Assembly (NCBI RefSeq): GCF_014137995.1
Contig: NZ_JACGWV010000001.1
Location: 2,480,001-2,544,000 of the forward strand
Origin: Promicromonospora sukumoe
GTDB lineage: Bacteria > Actinomycetota > Actinomycetes > Actinomycetales > Cellulomonadaceae
Direction: 5' to 3'
DNA length: 64,000 bases
In this document: positions 7,797 through 16,587 of the stretch, piece by piece
Position numbering within the stretch: position 1 is the stretch's first letter
Layout of the letters: every line of letters starts with the position of its first letter
Program-made: the position numbers and the translations under genes
The notes under the pieces: generated by a model
What the model was told of the DNA's origin: nothing
The model's input: the letters and a program-made list of their open reading frames with translations, nothing else
Database searches by the model: none

Positions 7797-8588
7797 GTGT
7801 CCTTGATGGAACAGCCGCGGACGACCACAGCAGAAAGCGCCGGGGACGGCGCGCCCGCATTCTCCGCGGGATTTTCGGCAGCGGATCTCATGCGCACGAT
7901 GGGCCTGGGTACCAATCTTCTTGTCGGCACCTACCGGGTGGAGCTCTCCTCCGGGACCTGGTGGTGGTCGGACGAGGTCTACACCATGCACGGCTGGAAG
8001 CGGAACGAGATCGAGCCGGGGCTCGACGCCCTGCGTTCCCGGAAGCACCCCGACGACCGCGGCCGGGTGGTGCGGGCCGCGAGCCAGGCCCTGCGGGTCG
8101 GCCGCCCGTTCGCGTGCGCCCACCGCATCGTGGACCGCAGCGGCCGCACCCGGTCGGTCGTGGTCACGGGTCAGGGCAGCCAGAGCGAGCGCGGCGGGTC
8201 ACCCGAGCTGGTCGGCTACGTCGTGGACGTCACGCCCGTCCAGCGGGAGGCGCTCGACCGTGAGGCGGACGGCGCCGTGAACCGCGCCTTCGTCAGCCAG
8301 GCGTCGATCGAGCAGGCCAAGGGCGTCATCGCCGTGGTGCGCGGCGTCGACGAGAACACCGCGACCGAGATGCTGGCCGACATCGCCCGGAAGGCCGAGG
8401 TCACGCTGCGGCTCGCGGCCGACCAGATCATGGCGGCCCTCCACGCCGACAACGAGAAGACCGGCGTCACGCAGGCCGCCCTGAAGCGGGCGATCGACAC
8501 CGTCCACCCGGTGGGCCGGCCGCGCGGGCACGACGCGCTGCTGACACGACGGCCGCGCCGGACGGACACGCGGAGCCGGGACAACTAG
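7797..8588 (+). CDS. PAS and ANTAR domain RNA-binding regulator
   Basis: A 263-residue regulator. Residues about 45-150 form a PAS fold (GTYRVELSSGTWWWSDEVYTMHGW, then KHPDDRGRV and a VDVTPVQ exit strand). Residues about 170-225 form an ANTAR domain (SQASIEQAKGVIAVVRGVDENTATEMLADIARKAEVTLRLAADQI). ANTAR proteins act as antiterminators by binding paired RNA hairpins; the PAS domain presumably senses a ligand or redox state. No kinase or receiver domain is present, so the signal is likely direct. The GTG start is supported by GGAGG at 7787-7791. The C-terminal tail is basic and disordered. Target RNAs cannot be named from this window. Confidence 0.88.
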   Translation: MSLMEQPRTTTAESAGDGAPAFSAGFSAADLMRTMGLGTNLLVGTYRVELSSGTWWWSDEVYTMHGWKRNEIEPGLDALRSRKHPDDRGRVVRAASQALRVGRPFACAHRIVDRSGRTRSVVVTGQGSQSERGGSPELVGYVVDVTPVQREALDREADGAVNRAFVSQASIEQAKGVIAVVRGVDENTATEMLADIARKAEVTLRLAADQIMAALHADNEKTGVTQAALKRAIDTVHPVGRPRGHDALLTRRPRRTDTRSRDN

Positions 8589-8652
8589 CTCCGTCGCGCC
8601 CGTCCGGCGCGTTCCTTCAGCCGGCGCAGCCCCCCAGCCACGCCGGACGTGT

Positions 8653-8691
8653 GTACCGGACGTCAGTACCGGACGTCAGTGCCGGACGTCA
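8653..8691. repeat. 13-bp tandem repeat, three units, after a stop codon
   Basis: GTACCGGACGTCA (8653-8665), the same again (8666-8678) and GTGCCGGACGTCA (8679-8691), preceded by a partial copy near 8643. The array lies between the convergent PAS-ANTAR and hydrolase genes, 10 bp past the hydrolase stop. Confidence 0.9.
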
Positions 8692-8701
8692 GCGCGACCT
8701 G

Positions 8702-10498
8702 TCAGTCCCGGGCACCGGGCGAGGGCACCGTGAAGGTGGCCTCGCCCGGCGTCATCTCCGCGGTGTACGCGGCCAGGTACGAGTCCAGCCAGACGGCGCG
8801 GTCGCCCTCGGTGGGCACGTCGCCGGCCGGGTCGTCCAGCGGCAGCTCCAGGCGGACGTCCGTGGCCTTGATCTTCTGGCCCGACGGCGTGTCCACCCAC
8901 GAGCCGTTCTGGATCGAGCCGATCTCCACGGCGAGCCGGTGGCCGGCGGCCAGGGTCCAGTCGGCCGACTCCAGGTCGACCGTCAGCCGCCCGGCCTGCA
9001 CCACGGCGGCCTGCTCGTCGAACGCGACGGCGGTGCCGTCGGGGGCGACGTCGTGCAGCTCGACCAGCACGTTGCCGTTGCCCTTCGCGTTCAGCGACAC
9101 CTTGGGCGTCCCGACCACGCGGGTGTCCCGCTCGACGGGCTCGGACCACTTCACGAAGCTCGACCGGCTGCCGTCCTGCTCCTCCTGCGGGCCGCCGTCG
9201 TCGACGTACGAGCCGCTGCCGAGCTTGATCCGGGCCGTCTTGTCCACGACGGGCCAGGAGTCCTCGGCGCGCCAGGTGCCGGTGCTGTCCTGGACGGAGT
9301 ACGCCGGGTAGTCCGTCGTCGGCTCCACGCCCTTGAGGTACTCGTCGTAGAAGGCGCCGATCTCGTCGAACCAGCCCTCGCGCCCCATCTTCAGGGTGCC
9401 GTCCTCGGTGCGGTCGTTGCCGCGCACGTGGTCCCACGGGCCCAGCCAGCCGCGCTGCGGGCCCTCGTGGTTGGTGAGGTACTCCTCCATGCCCTCGGCG
9501 CGGGTGTTCCACTCCAGGAAGCCCTGGGTGACGAACAGCGGCGTGTCGGTGCCCGCGGCGTGCTTCGCCAGGTCACGGTCCTGCCAGTAGCTGGTGCCCG
9601 GGTCGGCGATCAGGTTGTTCACCGTGTTGGCCGCGAGGCACTCCGGGTGCGTCAGCTCGTACTGCGAGTTCTTCACGTAGCGCTCGTCGTCGTCCGCCAT
9701 CTGCGGGAGCTGGGCGATCGTGTTGTACGTGCTCGGCGCGATGATGCCCTCCTGACGGGGCACGCCGTTGCTGCGGACGCGGTCGTACATGTCCCAGATG
9801 GGCTCCTGCGCCACGACGGCCTTGAGCGCGTCCTGGTCCAGGTTGTTGCCGATCAGGCCGGTGACGGCGTCGTACGACTTGCCGTACATGCCCACCGCGC
9901 CCGTGGACCACGACTGGTCCGCGGCCCAGTCGATCGCGGCGGCGACGTCGGCCTGCTCGCCCGGCCCCGCGAAGTCGATGCAGCCGGTCGAGCCGCCGTA
10001 GCCGCGGGTGTCCACCAGGACCAGCGCGTAGCCGCGGTCGAACAGGTCGATCCCCTCGACCAGGTCGCCGAAGCGATCGGACGGGCCGGTGTTCGGGTGG
10101 CCCTCGTCGAAGATCTCCCCCGAGTGCCCGAAGTACGAGCCGGCCGACATGATCACCGGCACCTGCTCGCCCTTCTCCAGCCCCTCGGGCAGCAGGACGT
10201 CGGCGTGCAGCTCGACGTCGGACCCGTCCGAGGACGGGAAGTAGTGCTGCGTCCACGCGGCCCCCTCCGGGACCCTGTCGTTCTCCTCGTGCGTCACCGG
10301 GTCGTCGGCGGTCGCGACGGCGGCCTTCCCGGACGTGCTGCCCGACGTGCTGCCGGACGGCTTGCCCGACGTCGCCGCGGACGGCGCGCCCGTCGGGTCC
10401 TCCGACGTCGCCATGGCGACGGGGACACCGATGGCGCCCGCCAGGGCGACGGCGGCTAGTGCGGACACGGTCGTGAGTGCGGCTCGTGGTCTGTGCAT
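8702..10498 (-). CDS. Secreted CocE/NonD-family alpha/beta hydrolase (peptidase S15-like)
   Basis: A 598-residue exported hydrolase. It has an N-terminal signal peptide (TTVSALAAVALAGAIGVPVAMA), a Ser/Gly/Lys-rich spacer to about residue 60, then the X-Pro dipeptidyl-peptidase (S15)/CocE catalytic domain. VLVDTRGYGGSTGC is the family's signature, GKSYDA carries the nucleophile Ser, and GPWDHVRGN carries the catalytic His. The last 200 residues form the typical jelly-roll domain (KVSLNAKGNGNVLVELHDVAPDG). Such enzymes cleave X-Pro peptides or esters and amides; which one cannot be decided here. No cell-wall anchor is visible. The gene is transcribed convergently to the PAS-ANTAR gene and divergently from the two-component genes. 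Confidence 0.88.
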   Translation of the reverse strand: MHRPRAALTTVSALAAVALAGAIGVPVAMATSEDPTGAPSAATSGKPSGSTSGSTSGKAAVATADDPVTHEENDRVPEGAAWTQHYFPSSDGSDVELHADVLLPEGLEKGEQVPVIMSAGSYFGHSGEIFDEGHPNTGPSDRFGDLVEGIDLFDRGYALVLVDTRGYGGSTGCIDFAGPGEQADVAAAIDWAADQSWSTGAVGMYGKSYDAVTGLIGNNLDQDALKAVVAQEPIWDMYDRVRSNGVPRQEGIIAPSTYNTIAQLPQMADDDERYVKNSQYELTHPECLAANTVNNLIADPGTSYWQDRDLAKHAAGTDTPLFVTQGFLEWNTRAEGMEEYLTNHEGPQRGWLGPWDHVRGNDRTEDGTLKMGREGWFDEIGAFYDEYLKGVEPTTDYPAYSVQDSTGTWRAEDSWPVVDKTARIKLGSGSYVDDGGPQEEQDGSRSSFVKWSEPVERDTRVVGTPKVSLNAKGNGNVLVELHDVAPDGTAVAFDEQAAVVQAGRLTVDLESADWTLAAGHRLAVEIGSIQNGSWVDTPSGQKIKATDVRLELPLDDPAGDVPTEGDRAVWLDSYLAAYTAEMTPGEATFTVPSPGARD

Positions 10499-10638
10499 GG
10501 GTCGATCACACCCGAACTTTCACCCGCTCGACAGTGGAACGACGTCACCGACCTGGCATGACATTCATCAGGGCCGGCCGTGACGCAGCGTCACTGGTGG
10601 GGCCGGGGCCGAGGACGAATACTGGGGGACGATTCTCT

Positions 10639-10685
10639 GTGCCCGACCGAATCCGTGCCCGACCGAACCCGCCCGACCGAACCGG
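10639..10685. repeat. Three imperfect 14-16-bp direct repeats before the kinase gene
   Basis: GCCCGACCGAA occurs at 10641-10651, 10657-10667 and 10671-10681, twice preceded by GT. The copies lie about 85-125 bp before the assigned kinase start, in the divergent promoter region, and could be regulator binding sites or simple slippage products. Confidence 0.7.
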
Positions 10686-10764
10686 AGTGCCCGATGGACC
10701 TCGTGCCCGCGCGTGTGCCTGCTCTTGGCGCGCGCCCGGCTGGTATGCACGCGGCCGGTGCCGG

Positions 10765-11925
10765 GTGGTGAGGCCCCTGCGGACCGCGCTGTCCGAGCAC
10801 AACGAGGTGTCCCAGGGGAAGCTGCGCCGGCTCAACCTCGTACTGCAGGTCCCGCCGATCATCCTCACGGGCGTGGTGCTCGTGCTGATCGACCACACGA
10901 CCTGGTGGGGCACGGCCGCCTTGGTCGTGGGCGTGGTGGCCGCGGTCGTCGCGATGGAGCGGTGGACGGCGGACGACCTCGCGCGGGTCGCCCTGCCCTG
11001 CCTCGTGATCACCGCGGCGGTGTGGGTGTTCGGGGCGCTGGTCACGGACAGCAGCACGGCCTTCTACGGCCTCGGCGTCGTGGGCTCGCTCGTGGTGCCG
11101 CAGCTCCCCCGGCACCGGATCGCCGCCGGGCTCGGGCTGCTGGCCTTCATCGCGGCCGTGGGCGCGAGCCGCCTGCTAGTGTCGCAGGACGACGTCGTCG
11201 GCGACCTGATCGTCTACGTGCTCGTGCCGACGGGCGTGTTCGTCGTGGCCACGCCGCTGCTGTACGGCAACCAGCGGTACCTCGACCTCATGAAGGAGAC
11301 GCGCGACCGCGAGGCGGAGCTCGCCGTCGCGCAGGAGCGGATCCGGTTCGCGGGCGACCTGCACGACATCCAGGGCCACACCCTGCACGTCGTGAAACTG
11401 AAGACGGTGCTGGCGCAGAAGCTGGTGCACAGCGACGCCGACCGGGCCCAGGAGGAGCTGCGCGAGATCCACGCCCTGGTCGCCGACACGATCGCCCAGA
11501 CCAAGAACCTGGCGCACGCGCAGCGGCGGCTGAACCTGTCGGCCGAGCTGGAGAACGCGAAGAACCTGTTCGAGGCCGCCGGCATCGCCGTCCGGGTGGA
11601 CCGCCGGGCCGAGGCCGACCCCCGGACCGCCGAGCTGCTCGGCCAGGTCCTGCGGGAGACGACCACCAACATCCTGCGGCACGCCCAGGCGACGCTGGTC
11701 CGGATCACGCTGACCGGGCAGGGCATCGACATCGTGAACGACGGCGCCAAGGACGCGCCGCTGCCCGCGCTCAGCGGCCTCTCGGCGCTGCGGCAGCGGG
11801 TGACCGAGGACGGCGGCGAGCTGACCGTCGAGCAGGAGTCCGGAAGGTTCCGGACGGCCGCGGCGTTCCCGCGGGCAGGCGCGACCCCCGCGCCGGCGAC
11901 GAAGGCACTGGAGGGCAGCCGATGA
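10765..11925 (+). CDS. DesK-like sensor histidine kinase
   Basis: A 386-residue NarL-type sensor kinase. Residues about 25-170 are five to six hydrophobic helices. The HisKA_3 box RIRFAGDLHDIQGHTLHVVKLK carries the phospho-accepting His200, and the C-terminal part has a HATPase_c fold (ETTTNILRHAQATLVRITL as the N box, then SGLSALRQRV). The H box AGDLHD.QGH matches the DesK/LiaS group. Two adjacent GTG codons (10765 and 10768) are the likely start; the open frame continues upstream through the repeats without similarity. It overlaps the response-regulator gene by 4 bp (ATGA). The stimulus, often membrane state or cell-wall stress in this group, is not evident. Confidence 0.85.
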   Translation: MVRPLRTALSEHNEVSQGKLRRLNLVLQVPPIILTGVVLVLIDHTTWWGTAALVVGVVAAVVAMERWTADDLARVALPCLVITAAVWVFGALVTDSSTAFYGLGVVGSLVVPQLPRHRIAAGLGLLAFIAAVGASRLLVSQDDVVGDLIVYVLVPTGVFVVATPLLYGNQRYLDLMKETRDREAELAVAQERIRFAGDLHDIQGHTLHVVKLKTVLAQKLVHSDADRAQEELREIHALVADTIAQTKNLAHAQRRLNLSAELENAKNLFEAAGIAVRVDRRAEADPRTAELLGQVLRETTTNILRHAQATLVRITLTGQGIDIVNDGAKDAPLPALSGLSALRQRVTEDGGELTVEQESGRFRTAAAFPRAGATPAPATKALEGSR

Positions 11926-12524
11926 CCACGGTGGTACTGGCCGACGACGAGGCACTGCTGCGCAAGGCGCTGGCCGCGCTGCTGCCGCTGGAGGGCGACA
12001 TCACGGTCCTCGCCGAGGCGGAGGACGGCGCCACGGCCGTCGACGCCACGCTCCTGCACCGGCCCGACGTGCTCGTGATCGACCTGGAGATGCCCGGGGT
12101 GGACGGGCTGGGCGCCGTCGAGCAGATCCGCGCCGCGCAACCGGACCAGGTGATCCTCATGCTCACCCGCCACGCCCGGCCCGGCGTGCTGCGCAAGGCG
12201 CTGCGGCTCGGCGTGCAGGGCTTCGTCAGCAAGTCGGCGGAGCCCGCGCACATCACGACGGTCATCGCGGCGCTGCACGAGGGCAAGCGGTGGATCGACC
12301 CGGACGTCTCCGCGCTGGCCGTCATCGACGACTGCCCGCTGACCGAGCGAGAGGTCGACGTGCTGCGGGTGACCAGCAAGGGCTACTCCGTCGCCGAGAT
12401 CGCCGCCCAGCTCCACCTCGCGGAGGGCACTGTGCGCAACTACCTGTCCAACGCGATGCAGAAGACCCAGACCCGGACCCGCCACGAGGCGGCCCGCTAC
12501 GCCCGCGAGCACGACTGGCTGTAG
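11922..12524 (+). CDS. NarL/DesR-like response regulator
   Basis: A 200-residue response regulator. The receiver domain (1 to about 120) has the acidic pocket ADDE and phospho-acceptor Asp54 in LVIDLEMPGVDG, with the conserved Lys in GFVSKSA. The LuxR-type HTH is LTEREVDVLRVTSKGYSVAEIAAQLHLAEGTVRNYLSNAM. It forms a translationally coupled pair with the kinase gene directly upstream. The targets are unknown; the divergent secreted hydrolase gene is one candidate because the two units share a promoter region. Confidence 0.9.
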   Translation: MTTVVLADDEALLRKALAALLPLEGDITVLAEAEDGATAVDATLLHRPDVLVIDLEMPGVDGLGAVEQIRAAQPDQVILMLTRHARPGVLRKALRLGVQGFVSKSAEPAHITTVIAALHEGKRWIDPDVSALAVIDDCPLTEREVDVLRVTSKGYSVAEIAAQLHLAEGTVRNYLSNAMQKTQTRTRHEAARYAREHDWL

Positions 12525-12605
12525 TGGCGGGCCGGGCCGGGTCGGGCCGAGCCAGGTCGGGTGGGGCCGCCTCGCGTCGGGGCAACCTCGGGCCGAGTTG
12601 AGTCA

Positions 12606-12675
12606 TCTCCTTCGAGACCGAAGTTTCTTGTCTTTGGGGTGGCCCAAAGACAAGAAACTTCGGTCTCAAAGGAGA
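12606..12675. terminator. Long near-perfect palindrome (33-bp arms, 4-base loop)
   Basis: Left arm 12606-12638 and right arm 12643-12675 are reverse complements except for one position, with loop GTGG. The arms begin TCTCCTT.GAGACCGAAG and end CTTTGGG. It lies 81 bp after the response-regulator stop and 67 bp before the next gene on the same strand. RNA from either strand would form a very stable hairpin. It may act as a terminator, but there is no T run, and it is far longer than normal. Confidence 0.75.
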
Positions 12676-12742
12676 GGGGGTGGCGGGTGAATTCGAGGCT
12701 GGCCGCCTGTGACGCTCCGACCACCGCAGCTAGCCTCAGCCC

Positions 12743-13210
12743 GTGAGCCAGCCACCGCCGTCGCACCCGCCACTGCAGCCGCCGCAGCCGGCGCTGCCCG
12801 ACTTCGACGCAGAGCTGTCGGTCACGGTCCAGGGAAATGTCCTGACCACGAACATGGTCGCGCCCACGCTCACCGTCGACGGCTGGCCCGCTCCGCTCCC
12901 GGCAGTGGGTACCCAGCGCATCCCGATCAGGTCGGGACGGCACCGTCTCCAGGTGTACTCCCAGTGGCTCCGCCGGTACGGCCACGCCGTTCTCGACGTC
13001 GACGTCGCTCCCGGCCAGACCCTCGAGGTGTTCTACGCGCCGCCGCACCAGAACTTCTACGACGAAGGAGCGATCGGGTTCAGTCCCCAGGTCCGCAGGG
13101 GGCGTGGCCTCATGATCGGTATCTGGGCGATGATCGGCCTGTTGCTGGCGGTGGTGTGCGGCTTGATCCTTTCCCTGATGATCACGCTCGTCACCCTGGC
13201 CGTCACATGA
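12743..13210 (+). CDS. Small membrane protein of unknown function
   Basis: A 155-residue protein from a GTG start. A Pro/Gln-rich N-terminus (SQPPPSHPPLQPPQPALP) is followed by about 80 residues of predicted beta strands with the pattern PTLTVDGWPAPLPAVGTQ and APGQTLEVFYAPPHQ. One strong transmembrane helix lies at the C-terminus (MIGIWAMIGLLLAVVCGLILSLMITLVTL). The beta part resembles PEGA-like or carrier folds that present a ligand-binding surface, and the predicted topology puts it in the cytoplasm if the helix is a tail anchor. No family can be named with confidence. It stands alone, upstream of the first SARP gene. Confidence 0.6.
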   Translation: MSQPPPSHPPLQPPQPALPDFDAELSVTVQGNVLTTNMVAPTLTVDGWPAPLPAVGTQRIPIRSGRHRLQVYSQWLRRYGHAVLDVDVAPGQTLEVFYAPPHQNFYDEGAIGFSPQVRRGRGLMIGIWAMIGLLLAVVCGLILSLMITLVTLAVT

Positions 13211-13290
13211 GCTCCACCCCCGACGACGGCGAGGACGCCGGCCGCACGCGACACTGAGCACACGCAGCACCGGCGACCCTGGGAGCGGAC

Positions 13291-15558
13291 ATGTCACGTG
13301 TCGGCGGCACGAGCCCCGTGTCGGTGCGCCTGCTCGGCCCGTTCGCCGTGACGCTCGACGGCACTCCCGTGGCCCTCACCCCGCGCCTGCGCGCGCTGCT
13401 CGCGGTGCTGGCACTCGACGTCGGGCGGCCGGTGCCCACGGACCGGATCGCCGCGGCGGTCTGGGGCGAGGAGCGCCCCGCCGACCCGCGCAAGGCCGTC
13501 CAGGTGCTGGTCACGCGGCTGCGCACGGCGCTCGGCGCCGACGTCGTCCGCACCACCTCCGGCGGCTACCAGCTCGACGTGCCGGCGTCCGCCGTCGACG
13601 TGGCCCGGTTCGAGGCAGATCTGGCCGCGAGCGCCGCCGCGGACCCGGCCGAGGAGTACCGGCTCCTGCGCCGGTCCCTGGGGCACTGGCGCGGCGCGCC
13701 GTTCGAGGCAGTCGGCTCCGACCTGCTCGTCACGGCCGACCGGCCGCGCCTGATGGAGCAGGCGCTGTGCGCCGTCGAACGGGGCGCCGACCTCGCGCTG
13801 GCCGGCCACGCCCCGGACCTCGGCGAGCTGGCCGCGGGCCTGCGCGAGCTCGTGGCGCTCCACCCGCTGCGCGAGGGCCTCTGGGTCCGACTCATGGCGG
13901 TGCTCGACCGCACCGGCCGCCGCGCCGACGCGCTCGCCGCCTACCAGGACCTGTACCGCGTCCTGCGCGACGAGCTCGGCACACCGCCGGGCGAGGAGGC
14001 CCGGGCCGCGCACCAGCGGCTCCTCGCGCGCCCCAGCGACAGCACGGCAGCAGACGGCGCGGCAGCCGACGACACCGCAGCCGACAGCACCGCACCCGAC
14101 AACAGGACGCCCGACGGCAGCGCACCCAACACCACGGCCCCCGCCGGCACCACACCCCGTCCGCCCAGCATGCTCCCGCCCCCGGACGGCGCCTTCCGCG
14201 GCCGCGCCGAGGCCCTCTCGACGCTCGATGCTCTCCTGGCGGACGCGCCCCGGATCGCCGTCGTCGACGGGCCGGGCGGGATCGGCAAGACGACGACGGT
14301 GCTGCACTGGGCCCACCGCGTGCCGGACCGCTTCCCCGACGGGACGCTCTACGTGAACCTGCGGGGGTTCTTCCCGACCAACACGCCGCTGGCCCCCGCC
14401 GTCGCCGTCCGCCAGTTCCTCGACGCCCTCGGCGTCCCGCCCGGCCGCATCCCGGACGACGCCGACGCGCAGGCCGCCCTGTACCGCTCGGTGCTCGCCG
14501 ACCGCCGGGTCCTGGTCGTGCTGGACAACGCGCGCGACGTCGAGCAGGTGCGGCCCCTCCTGCCCGGCGGACGGCACTGCGTGGTCGTGGTCACGAGCCG
14601 GAACCGGCTCGGCGGGCTGGTCGCCGTAGAGGGCGCGGCGCGGCTCGCCCTGGGGACGCTCCCGCCGACCGAGGCCGAGGACGTGCTGGCCGCCCGGCTG
14701 GGTAGCGGACAGGTGGGCGCCGCCCGTCTCGCCACGGAGCCCGCGGCCGCCCGCGAGCTGCTGGCCCTGTGCGGCGGGCTCCCCCTGGCCCACGTGATCG
14801 TCGCCGAGCGCGCGGCCGGGCGGCCCGGGGCCCCGCTCGCCGCCCTTGTCGCCGAGCTGCACCGGCACGACTCCCGTATCGCCGCCCTGTCCGCCGACGG
14901 CGACCGGGCCGCCCGCTCCGTCTTCTCCTGGTCGTACCGCGCGCTCGGCCAGGACGCCGCCGCCGTGTTCCGCCTGCTCGGCCTGCACCCCGGGCCGTAC
15001 CTCACGGTCCCGAGCGTGGCGGCCCTCGCGGCGATCCCGGAGCAGCGCGCCCGTGCCGCCGTCGGCGAGCTGGAGCGGGCGAGCCTGCTCATCGAGCTCG
15101 CGCCGGGCCAGTTCACCATGCACGAGCTGCTGATGGACTACGCGAACGAGCTGGTCTCGGCCGACCCGCCCGAGGAGTCCGGCCCGGCGGTCGTCCGCAT
15201 GCTCGACCACTACCTGGGCACGGCCCGCGCAGCCGAGGCAAGGGCCGAGGCAGGCGCCGGAACAGGGTCCGGGCTGTCCGACGACGAGGCGCCCGTCCTC
15301 GTCGGCATGGTCCGGCGGGCCGCCGCGACCGGGAACCACGAGCACACCTGGCGCATCGCGCGCTGCCTGCGCGCACACCTGTGGGAGCGCCGTCAGGTGA
15401 CGACGCTCCTGGAGACCGAGAGCCTCGCGCTCTCCGCACTGGAGACGCTCGGCCGCGTGCCGGAGCAGGCGGGGTCCCGCCGCTGGATCGCCCGCGCGCT
15501 CGGGCAGCCCGACGACGCCGACGACGACGCCTACGACACCGCGGCCGGCACGCGCTGA
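13291..15558 (+). CDS. SARP-family regulator with NB-ARC domain (short form)
   Basis: A 755-residue AfsR-type regulator. It has an OmpR-like winged helix (about 10-95, SVRLLGPFAVTLDG ... GGYQLDVPA), a bacterial transcriptional activation domain (about 100-245), a Thr/Asp/Ala-rich linker (about 248-285), and an NB-ARC-type ATPase with P loop GPGGIGKTTT near residue 327 and LVVLDNARD as the Walker B strand. It ends soon after the ATPase arm; the TPR domain seen in full AfsR and in the paralogue at 16588 is absent. SARPs activate biosynthetic or developmental genes through direct repeats. The ATG start has a GGGAG site. Its 3' end overlaps the convergent repressor gene by 28 bp. Confidence 0.87.
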   Translation: MSRVGGTSPVSVRLLGPFAVTLDGTPVALTPRLRALLAVLALDVGRPVPTDRIAAAVWGEERPADPRKAVQVLVTRLRTALGADVVRTTSGGYQLDVPASAVDVARFEADLAASAAADPAEEYRLLRRSLGHWRGAPFEAVGSDLLVTADRPRLMEQALCAVERGADLALAGHAPDLGELAAGLRELVALHPLREGLWVRLMAVLDRTGRRADALAAYQDLYRVLRDELGTPPGEEARAAHQRLLARPSDSTAADGAAADDTAADSTAPDNRTPDGSAPNTTAPAGTTPRPPSMLPPPDGAFRGRAEALSTLDALLADAPRIAVVDGPGGIGKTTTVLHWAHRVPDRFPDGTLYVNLRGFFPTNTPLAPAVAVRQFLDALGVPPGRIPDDADAQAALYRSVLADRRVLVVLDNARDVEQVRPLLPGGRHCVVVVTSRNRLGGLVAVEGAARLALGTLPPTEAEDVLAARLGSGQVGAARLATEPAAARELLALCGGLPLAHVIVAERAAGRPGAPLAALVAELHRHDSRIAALSADGDRAARSVFSWSYRALGQDAAAVFRLLGLHPGPYLTVPSVAALAAIPEQRARAAVGELERASLLIELAPGQFTMHELLMDYANELVSADPPEESGPAVVRMLDHYLGTARAAEARAEAGAGTGSGLSDDEAPVLVGMVRRAAATGNHEHTWRIARCLRAHLWERRQVTTLLETESLALSALETLGRVPEQAGSRRWIARALGQPDDADDDAYDTAAGTR

Positions 15559-16421
15559 TCCACGCCGCCGCTGTCGAGCACCGCCCGGCCGAGCGGCGTC
15601 AGCGTGTGCCATACGCTGTTGCGCTCCCGCCGGGAGGCGATCAGGCCGGCGTCGCGCAGCACGGACGCGTGCTCGGACGCCGACGGCGCGGACACACCGA
15701 TGTGCCGGGCCAGCTCGCTCGTGCTGGCGCCGTGGGCCAGCGCCGACAGGGCGGCGGCGCGCGTCCGGCCGAGCAGCGCGGCCAGCGCGCGGTCGTGCCG
15801 GCCGGCGCCGGGCTGCCGCAGCCAGGCCGAGCGGTGCGGCACCGGGTACACGAGCACGGGCGCGAGCTCCGGGTCCGACGGCGCGAACGGGGCCTGCCCG
15901 CAGAAGAACGCCGGCTGCAGCGTGAGGCCCCGGCCCTCCAGGTAGATGTCCCCGTCAGCCGCGGTCGCGACGCTCAGCACCGGGTCCCGCCAGACCACGG
16001 ACCGGTGCAGCCCGGACAGCAGGGCCGCCGTGCCGCCGCTGGTCAGGGTGCGCGCGTGCGCGGCGACGTCGGCCTCGACGGCACACCGGATCGCGGGCCA
16101 GAAGGGGGCGAGCGCCTGGTCGTGGTAGGCCTGGGCCGCCGCGCCCAGCCGGGTGGACGTGCTGGTGGACGTACCAGTGGACGTGCTGGTGGGCGTGCCG
16201 GTGGGCGGGCGGAGGCCGTCCCGGGGCCGCGTGATCCGCAGGTAGGCCCGCGCCTCCGAGGTCAGCGCCGGCACCACCCGCGAGCGCCACTCCCGGAACA
16301 CCGGCGGGCCGCCCGGCTGGTGCGCCTGGTGCGCGCTGAGCACCGCCTCCCACAGCGGGTCGGGGCCGGACGCGAGCCGCACGCGCAGCAGGTCCTGCGA
16401 GGTGAAGTGGATCCGTAGCAT
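15531..16421 (-). CDS. ArsR-like winged-helix regulator with DUF5937 N-terminus
   Basis: A 296-residue regulator. The N-terminal 190 residues (MLRIHFTSQDLLRVRLASGPDPLWEAVLS ...) match the DUF5937 effector-type domain. The C-terminal part is an ArsR/HTH_20 winged helix (LARHIGVSAPSASEHASVLRDAGLIASRRERNSVWHTLTPLG). Between the two N-terminal halves a Thr/Ser/Pro/Gly tract (TPTSTSTGTSTSTSTRLG) is encoded by a GTGGACGT-type microsatellite at about 16150-16207, suggesting slippage variation. It sits between the two SARP genes, convergent with the first and divergent from the second, and could control either. No metal-site cysteines are seen. Confidence 0.8.
   Translation of the reverse strand: MLRIHFTSQDLLRVRLASGPDPLWEAVLSAHQAHQPGGPPVFREWRSRVVPALTSEARAYLRITRPRDGLRPPTGTPTSTSTGTSTSTSTRLGAAAQAYHDQALAPFWPAIRCAVEADVAAHARTLTSGGTAALLSGLHRSVVWRDPVLSVATAADGDIYLEGRGLTLQPAFFCGQAPFAPSDPELAPVLVYPVPHRSAWLRQPGAGRHDRALAALLGRTRAAALSALAHGASTSELARHIGVSAPSASEHASVLRDAGLIASRRERNSVWHTLTPLGRAVLDSGGVDQRVPAAVS
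16150..16207. repeat. Coding microsatellite in the DUF5937 regulator
   Basis: Imperfect 6- and 12-bp units built on GTGGACGTGCTG / GTGGACGTACCA encode alternating Thr, Ser and Pro. Length variation in multiples of 6 would keep the frame open. Confidence 0.65.
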
Positions 16422-16469
16422 CGGCGCTCTCCCGGTGGTGGCAGTACCGCACAGTTCACGCCGGGCCGG

Positions 16470-16499
16470 TTTCAAACCGCTTTCAGCCCGCGCTTTCGG
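16470..16499 (+). promoter_or_regulatory. Possible SARP-type direct repeats
   Basis: TTTCAA (16470), TTTCAG (16481) and TTTCGG (16494) recur in the divergent promoter region between the DUF5937 regulator and the second SARP gene. The 11-bp step between the first two matches one helical turn, as in known SARP binding sites; the third step is 13 bp. Confidence 0.4.
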
Positions 16500-16587
16500 T
16501 CCCGGGCGCGACCCGGCAGGATGGCCGGGACAGGCAGACGACAGGCACAGGCAGGCACGGGTCGCGACGGCGCGGGACGGGGTGCGG

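Noticed and set aside
8653..8691. Small CRISPR-like array
   Set aside because: The units are contiguous 13-mers with no spacers, and no cas genes are near.
12606..12675. Terminal inverted repeats of an insertion sequence
   Set aside because: Only 4 bases separate the arms, so no transposase gene can lie between them, and no target duplication is visible.
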